Positions 16,214-20,259 of a stretch of DNA of 20,259 nt are shown here, one piece after another. The translations under genes were made by a program, and so were the position numbers. Under the pieces are notes generated by a model, which was not told the DNA's origin, did not search any database, and saw only the letters and a list, made by a program, of their open reading frames with translations. How positions within the stretch are numbered: position 1 is the first letter of the stretch; each line of letters starts with the position of its first letter. The stretch is taken from assembly GCA_003644405.1 (NCBI GenBank), contig QNCE01000013.1:1-20259 (forward strand), read 5' to 3'. This DNA is from Candidatus Omnitrophota bacterium (lineage in GTDB: Bacteria; Omnitrophota; Gorgyraeia; Duberdicusellales; 4484-171).

Positions 16214-16253
16214 AACTTTATTATAATATTAATTTTATTCAACTTTATTATAA
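16214..16253. repeat. Two direct 13-base repeats, each containing TATAAT on the minus strand
   Basis: AACTTTATTATAA occurs at 16214-16226 and 16241-16253, start to start 27 bases. Read on the minus strand each gives TTATAATAAAGTT. They lie in the 68-base gap between the ROK gene and the coiled-coil gene. Confidence 0.7.
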
Positions 16254-16276
16254 CATTTTCTTTTTAGGAATGTAAA
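16247..16276 (-). promoter_or_regulatory. Internal promoter for the coiled-coil / LacI-type genes
   Basis: Minus strand TTTACA (16276-16271), an 18-base spacer, TATAAT (16252-16247). The -35 lies inside the 3' end of the ROK gene. A second TATAAT at 16225-16220 has no good -35. Confidence 0.45.
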
Positions 16277-17226
16277 GCTTTTTCTTCAAAAAGTAAGTGT
16301 GCTACCCCTAAAGATGCAGCGTTTCTTCCTAACGAGGATAAGTTTATTTTCAAATTTTTTCCCAATGCACTAAAAGAAAATTTTCTTACTGTCTTTAAAA
16401 TCTCTTCTAAAAAGAAATCTCCTGCTTCCTCAAAACCTCCTCCTATGATAACTACCTCTGGATTTAAAAGATTTATAAGAAATGCTATCTTAACTCCTAA
16501 AGGGAAGGCTGCTTCTTTCAATATCTCTCTTGAAACTCTATCTTTTCCTTTTGCCTCTTCAACAATACTTTCTAAAGATAAACTTCCTACAGAATCTATT
16601 CTTTTAATTAAAGAAGTATTTCTTCCTAAAGAGATTAACTCCTTTGCCCTCTTTGTAACACCTAAATCCTGAGGCCATTGAGAAAGGAAACCAAACTCTC
16701 CTAAAGAGGAAACCATCACTTTTTGAGAATTAACAAACAATTCCCCTGCACCCCCATCCTTTCCTCTGTAAAGCTTACCATCAATAATAAGACCGCATCC
16801 TACGCCAGAAAACATATAAATTAAATTTTTATAGCTTGAATAATTTAACTTATACTCAGCGAAGGCAGAAGCATTGGCATCGTTCTCAATAAATATGGGT
16901 AACTTAAATTTATCTTCTAGATACTTCTTAAAAGGAAGAGAAATGTAAACACAACTGTCATCCTGTTTCTGTGGCCAATATACTACTCCTTTTCTCCTAT
17001 TCACTATTCCTCCTAGAGCAAGACCAGCTCCTATAATATTACTTTTGTATCTTTTAGATTTTTTAAAAATTTCCTCAAAAAGAGAAAGGCACACATCAAT
17101 TGTCTCATTAGCAGTAACAAACTTTCTTTTTCTCTCTGCATGAAGAACTATTTTTCCTTTGCTATTCAAAAGCAACGCACGGGCATCAAAAAGATTAAGC
17201 CCTATACCAATTACATATTTTCCCAT
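16264..17226 (-). CDS. ROK-family protein, probably not a standard sugar kinase
   Basis: 320 residues with the ROK fold and no N-terminal DNA-binding domain. Recognisable parts are GLALGGIVNRRKGVV (68-82), IENDANASAFAEY (113-125) with the catalytic-type Asp116, MFSGVGCGLIIDGKLYRG (138-155), GGAGEL (158-163) and VVIIGGGFEE (258-267). It departs from ROK kinases at two places. The phosphate loop DxGGT is replaced by GIGLNLFDA (7-15), and the zinc site is gone: EL-FVN replaces the EIGH histidine and the CxCGxxGC cysteines are absent. Similar changes occur in ROK regulators such as NagC and Mlc. It may bind a sugar without phosphorylating it. The ATG lies two bases after the outer-membrane gene stop. 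Confidence 0.85.
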   Translation of the reverse strand: MGKYVIGIGLNLFDARALLLNSKGKIVLHAERKRKFVTANETIDVCLSLFEEIFKKSKRYKSNIIGAGLALGGIVNRRKGVVYWPQKQDDSCVYISLPFKKYLEDKFKLPIFIENDANASAFAEYKLNYSSYKNLIYMFSGVGCGLIIDGKLYRGKDGGAGELFVNSQKVMVSSLGEFGFLSQWPQDLGVTKRAKELISLGRNTSLIKRIDSVGSLSLESIVEEAKGKDRVSREILKEAAFPLGVKIAFLINLLNPEVVIIGGGFEEAGDFFLEEILKTVRKFSFSALGKNLKINLSSLGRNAASLGVAHLLFEEKALHS

Positions 17227-17228
17227 CT

Positions 17229-19865
17229 TCAGAATTTTCTGCGATAAAATAATCTTACTATATGCTGTGTATCTAATACCGATAAACTTCCTCCATAAGG
17301 ATCATACAAAATCTGTGAAGCTATTCCTCTTCCTGAGTCGCCATATTGCAAAACCACTCCCTCTCCTTCTCCTAAAATGTATCTTGCCTCAAAGAAAAAG
17401 TTATGGTGAGGTTCATAACAAACGCGACCTTCTTCATTCAAAATAGAAATATCATTCCATTTAGAATATACATATTTTAAATAAAAATTCCATTTAGAAG
17501 AAGGAGCAAAATTTATTCCTAATCCCACATGATTAATATTACTATCAATTGGACCTGCCCATTTATATTCATTTTTCGTCCAATCCCAATCTATAGTAAG
17601 AAGAGGAGAAGTTTTCCATTCCCAACCTAATTTGAAGATATCATAATAAGGATAGGGAGGGGTAGGGAAAAATTCAGTTCTATTGAGCCAATTATTCCAT
17701 CCCAAATATCCTTCTTCATTAGCTGTACAGGCTCCATCTAATATAGCACGAGGAAAATTATCATAGGCAATATTAATATCATTGGTATGTTCCCATATTC
17801 CCCACATTTTAAATCTATCACTGAATTTATATTCGGCTCCTAAAGAAACAGTCTTGACGGAAGGATCCCTTCCATCCTCAATAGAATCATTTTCGACATC
17901 AAATTCTCCCGTATCTTTATTAAAGACATAAGGATCGTATCCTTTTACTGTATCCGGTTTATCGTGATATATCCCTAAAAACTTTGTGGTTAATTTAGAA
18001 GTAGGACGATATTCAGCTTCCAGTCGTGTTACATTCTCAAGATATTTACCGTCAGTAGAATGAACATTCCTTAAATCAAACAAAAGATCTAATTTATTTT
18101 CAAGAAGTCTTTTTACCTCTCCGCGCAACCCGACAACATCTCGACCTACATCTATACCATCTCCTAAACATTGATGCTTAATATCTTCCCATTTCAGTGT
18201 TGGTTCGTAGAAACCTGCATAATAATATTTAAAAGGCTCACCGAAGTGGAGGTGTCTTGACCAAAACCGATCATGACGGGTCTCTATATATGTAGAAAGT
18301 CCGGGAGTAAAGTCTGAATCCAGATGAGCAAACATCAACCTCATTTTATAAAAAACTCCCTTATCCTGTGAGTCAATTCCATAATAGTCTTTACCTAATA
18401 TATCTTTTTGTAAGGACTTAAGAAGAGAAAAATAATAAGCATTTCCTCTCTTTTTTCTTTTAAAATTGGTAGTTTTATCTTGACAGTTACGAGAAGTTGC
18501 TATCTCAAATCTTGCCCCTAAACCCTCAAAGGGCTGCCAAGAAGAATCTAATGCCCACACGAAATTAGAAGCATCCAGACTCCCTTTTTTATATCCCAAT
18601 TTACTGGTATACAATCCTCCTAAAATAAATCTTTCTCCAACTATCTGTTTTGCTCTTATCGCAGTATTAAAAGTATCAAACTCCTCATACTCCTGCCATA
18701 ACTCTTGAGGAGAATTAAACGTTGCTTGTAGAGAAAACCCATTCGGTTGATTAAGAGAACAACTTATTCCTCTAAGAAAAGCTAATCGTGTTCCTGTGCT
18801 ATCGCGAGCAATCCAAGCTAAATCATCATCAAACTGACCCGGATAAAACTCAATCGGAGGATTAATAATCTCTTTACCTGGCTTCCAACGTGTAAGCCAC
18901 TGAGATTCTTCCCAATAAATATGTTTATTGGAAAGTTGTAAGGGGTCATCACTATTTAAAGCTTGTTTTTCTAAAGCAATGGGATAAATTCTTAAAGAAA
19001 AATTATCTTGACTATAATCAAACCACAACTCCCTAAATCCCCGAAAGAGATAATGAATATCCTGAGAAGGGAAAGCAAAAGTATGTGTCCAATCCCAGGC
19101 GGTTCCGGTAGTATAAAAAGCAGTTTTTCCATCCACTACTTTTATCTCTCCCGTATTAAATGAATCTCCATAATCGGTAATCACTTTTTGAGAAATTGTT
19201 CTTTTCGTTCCCGACCAGTAAAGTAACTGCAACTGGACGCTATCAACACCAGCGTCATCTTCTACTGTAAATTTAGATGTTTTTCCTACAAAACTCCAAG
19301 GATCAATAGTTAAATTAGTATGAAAACTAATACTTCCTGAAAAGTCATAATCAAGATTAATTCTTACGCGGTCAAAGATGGCCGGATCAAATGTATTCTC
19401 TTTATTATTAAAGTTTTCTGAATTAAGTAATCTCCAATCTTTTTCGTTTAAATCCCAATTAGCCCTTTTCCAAATAAAACTATCGTTAGTTATTCCAAAT
19501 CCTGTCTGATATACTCCCTCTAATTTCCATTCACTTTTAGTCTCTTTCTTAGGAGAAGAAGGCTTAGAAAAAAAACTCTTTTTTGGCGGGCGAGAAACTA
19601 CATTTGAGGGAACTTCGCCTTTAGAGTAAAAATCTAAAGTTCTTCTAATCTTTTCTTTTCTTATCTTTTCTAAAAATTTCTTTGCTTCTTCCTCGGAAGG
19701 GTTTATAAGGAGAGCTTTTCTAAATTCTATCTCTGCTTGATATATATCTCCCTTCTTTAAATAACTTTTTCCTAATTCTACACAGTACTTACTTCCTAGA
19801 GAAGCTTTTACTCCTAAAGGTGGTAATAAAAGCAGAAAAGTTAAAAAAAAGTAAAAAACTTTCAT
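17229..19865 (-). CDS. Large outer-membrane beta-barrel protein with N-terminal TPR
   Basis: 878 residues. Signal peptide 1-21 (cleavage near VKA-S). One to two TPR-like helices follow at about 25-70 (YLKKGDIYQAEIEFRKALLINPSEEEAKKFLEKI), then a Lys/Pro-rich linker (85-112). From about 115 to the end there are many amphipathic, aromatic-rich strands, and the C-terminus is HIVRLFYRRKF with the terminal Phe expected of BamA substrates. Strand content would fit a 16-20 strand porin or polysaccharide-export-type barrel. No exact family is recognised. It heads the operon with the ROK, coiled-coil and LacI-type genes, which suggests sugar-related transport. There is no Shine-Dalgarno before the ATG; the -10 box ends ten bases upstream. 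Confidence 0.8.
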   Translation of the reverse strand: MKVFYFFLTFLLLLPPLGVKASLGSKYCVELGKSYLKKGDIYQAEIEFRKALLINPSEEEAKKFLEKIRKEKIRRTLDFYSKGEVPSNVVSRPPKKSFFSKPSSPKKETKSEWKLEGVYQTGFGITNDSFIWKRANWDLNEKDWRLLNSENFNNKENTFDPAIFDRVRINLDYDFSGSISFHTNLTIDPWSFVGKTSKFTVEDDAGVDSVQLQLLYWSGTKRTISQKVITDYGDSFNTGEIKVVDGKTAFYTTGTAWDWTHTFAFPSQDIHYLFRGFRELWFDYSQDNFSLRIYPIALEKQALNSDDPLQLSNKHIYWEESQWLTRWKPGKEIINPPIEFYPGQFDDDLAWIARDSTGTRLAFLRGISCSLNQPNGFSLQATFNSPQELWQEYEEFDTFNTAIRAKQIVGERFILGGLYTSKLGYKKGSLDASNFVWALDSSWQPFEGLGARFEIATSRNCQDKTTNFKRKKRGNAYYFSLLKSLQKDILGKDYYGIDSQDKGVFYKMRLMFAHLDSDFTPGLSTYIETRHDRFWSRHLHFGEPFKYYYAGFYEPTLKWEDIKHQCLGDGIDVGRDVVGLRGEVKRLLENKLDLLFDLRNVHSTDGKYLENVTRLEAEYRPTSKLTTKFLGIYHDKPDTVKGYDPYVFNKDTGEFDVENDSIEDGRDPSVKTVSLGAEYKFSDRFKMWGIWEHTNDINIAYDNFPRAILDGACTANEEGYLGWNNWLNRTEFFPTPPYPYYDIFKLGWEWKTSPLLTIDWDWTKNEYKWAGPIDSNINHVGLGINFAPSSKWNFYLKYVYSKWNDISILNEEGRVCYEPHHNFFFEARYILGEGEGVVLQYGDSGRGIASQILYDPYGGSLSVLDTQHIVRLFYRRKF

Positions 19866-19875
19866 TCTATTTTAA

Positions 19876-19903
19876 ATTTTAGCAAAATTTTTATTAAAAG
19901 CAA
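19876..19903 (-). promoter_or_regulatory. Promoter of the large outer-membrane gene
   Basis: Minus strand TTGCTT (19903-19898), a 16-base spacer, extended -10 TGCTAAAAT (hexamer 19881-19876). The start point would be about four bases before the ATG. It shares TGCTAAAATTTA with the pst promoter. A further TTGACA (19929-19924) lies in the repeat upstream, with only a poor -10 (TATTGC, 18 bases on). Confidence 0.55.
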
Positions 19904-19917
19904 TAATTTTTACTTTG

Positions 19918-19933
19918 GCATAGTGTCAACAAA
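19918..19933. repeat. 16-base repeat, copy 2 (candidate insertion-sequence terminus)
   Basis: GCATAGTGTCAACAAA, identical to 9846-9861. It lies 40 bases beyond the end of the transposase remnant, in the position of a terminal inverted repeat. The opposite end would be outside the window. Confidence 0.65.
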
Positions 19934-19973
19934 ATTGTGTAGAGAGCTCTAAAAAAATTAACTAAACATCTTC

Positions 19974-20259
19974 TTAATAACCTGTGCTATTTTTCTTTTT
20001 ATAATTGTTTTTTCTTCTCAAATTTCTTTTTTTCTCTTTCCTTACCTCCTTCATTTATGCGTATCTTAACTTCCTTCTTAGTCTCATCTTATCAATTAAT
20101 TTTATCATCCTTTTTATATTTATTACTATAAAGGTCATTATAACCTCTATTGTAACCTTCTTTAAAGTTCTATATCTTGCCCTGAAAAGATTATGCCATT
20201 TTTTAGGCTTTAAGCAAATTTTCTCTCTATTAGGTGTCTTAATTTGATGGATTGTTTAT
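19974..20259 (-). pseudogene. Frameshifted C-terminal remnant of an IS1182-like DDE transposase
   Basis: On the minus strand, one frame from 20255 encodes 66 codons to a TAA at 20057-20055. It contains KKWHNLFRARYRTLKKV, then VIMTFIVINIKRMIKLI. This matches what I recall of the C-terminus of IS1182/IS5-like transposases: HGL-RARY-GL-KV-IQ-LMT-V-NLKRMVKLL. The neighbouring frame carries LIERKFA (about 20233-20213), the catalytic-Glu signature that should come just before, then hits TAA at 20212-20210. So the gene is frameshifted here. Beyond 20055 the first frame continues in phase through a Lys/Arg-rich stretch ending NSTGY at 19974. The rest of the gene, if present, is beyond the edge. Family name is from memory of the motif. 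Confidence 0.65.

Noticed and set aside
19944..19951. AGAGCTCT palindrome upstream of the large outer-membrane gene as a LacI operator
   Set aside because: Only eight bases; the extension is not symmetric and it lacks the central CG typical of LacI-family operators.
20005..20247. Plus-strand 80-codon hydrophobic ORF
   Set aside because: TTG start, extreme Phe/Leu/Ile bias from T-rich DNA and no ribosome site. The opposite strand carries recognisable transposase motifs, so it is a shadow.

Overview
The window is AT-rich, densely packed DNA from a diderm bacterium. Diderm character is supported by an 878-residue and a 230-residue outer-membrane-type beta-barrel protein (both with signal peptides and a C-terminal Phe) and by two lipoprotein signal peptides. 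Archaeal-type phosphoglycerate mutase, a cobalamin-dependent ribonucleotide reductase and low GC would fit an uncultured anaerobic or thermophile-related candidate phylum (Aerophobota or Omnitrophota-like), but that placement is a guess.

Layout. (1) 1-127: a GC-rich nested stem-loop in an otherwise AT-rich leader. (2) 128-2350: a CPBP membrane protease on the plus strand, running tail-to-tail into a minus-strand pyrE plus M48 lipoprotein protease pair. (3) 2451-7221: a complete phosphate uptake operon pstS-pstC-pstA-pstB-pstB-phoU on the plus strand. Its two tandem PstB ATPases carry complementary motif losses that would all fall in one ATP site of a heterodimer. (4) 7218-9745, minus strand: an outer-membrane barrel, an FAD-linked D-2-hydroxyacid-type dehydrogenase and a Nudix hydrolase, overlapping or abutting. 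(5) 9746-10165: non-coding, with a decayed copy of the barrel's signal peptide and a 16-base repeat. (6) 10166-13794, minus strand: apgM and the class II reductase nrdJ, the latter preceded by what look like two tandem NrdR boxes. (7) 13977-19865, minus strand: a four-gene group of TPR/beta-barrel outer-membrane protein, ROK protein, coiled-coil membrane protein and LacI-type regulator, ended by a rho-independent terminator. (8) 19866-20259: the second copy of the 16-base repeat and a frameshifted transposase C-terminus running off the edge, hidden on the minus strand.

Function. Regions 2, 3 and 6 are housekeeping: pyrimidine salvage/synthesis, phosphate supply, glycolysis and dNTP synthesis. 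The region 7 operon looks like envelope or carbohydrate uptake under local LacI control, by inference. Three promoters (pyrE, pstS and the large outer-membrane gene) put the -10 box only 7-10 bases before the start codon and lack a Shine-Dalgarno site. This suggests leaderless or nearly leaderless messages, in contrast to phoU, apgM, nrdJ and the coiled-coil gene, which have clear Shine-Dalgarno sites. The most interesting items are the asymmetric PstB pair, the NrdR-box pair, the hidden IS remnant with its solo terminus 10 kb away, and the fossil signal peptide.
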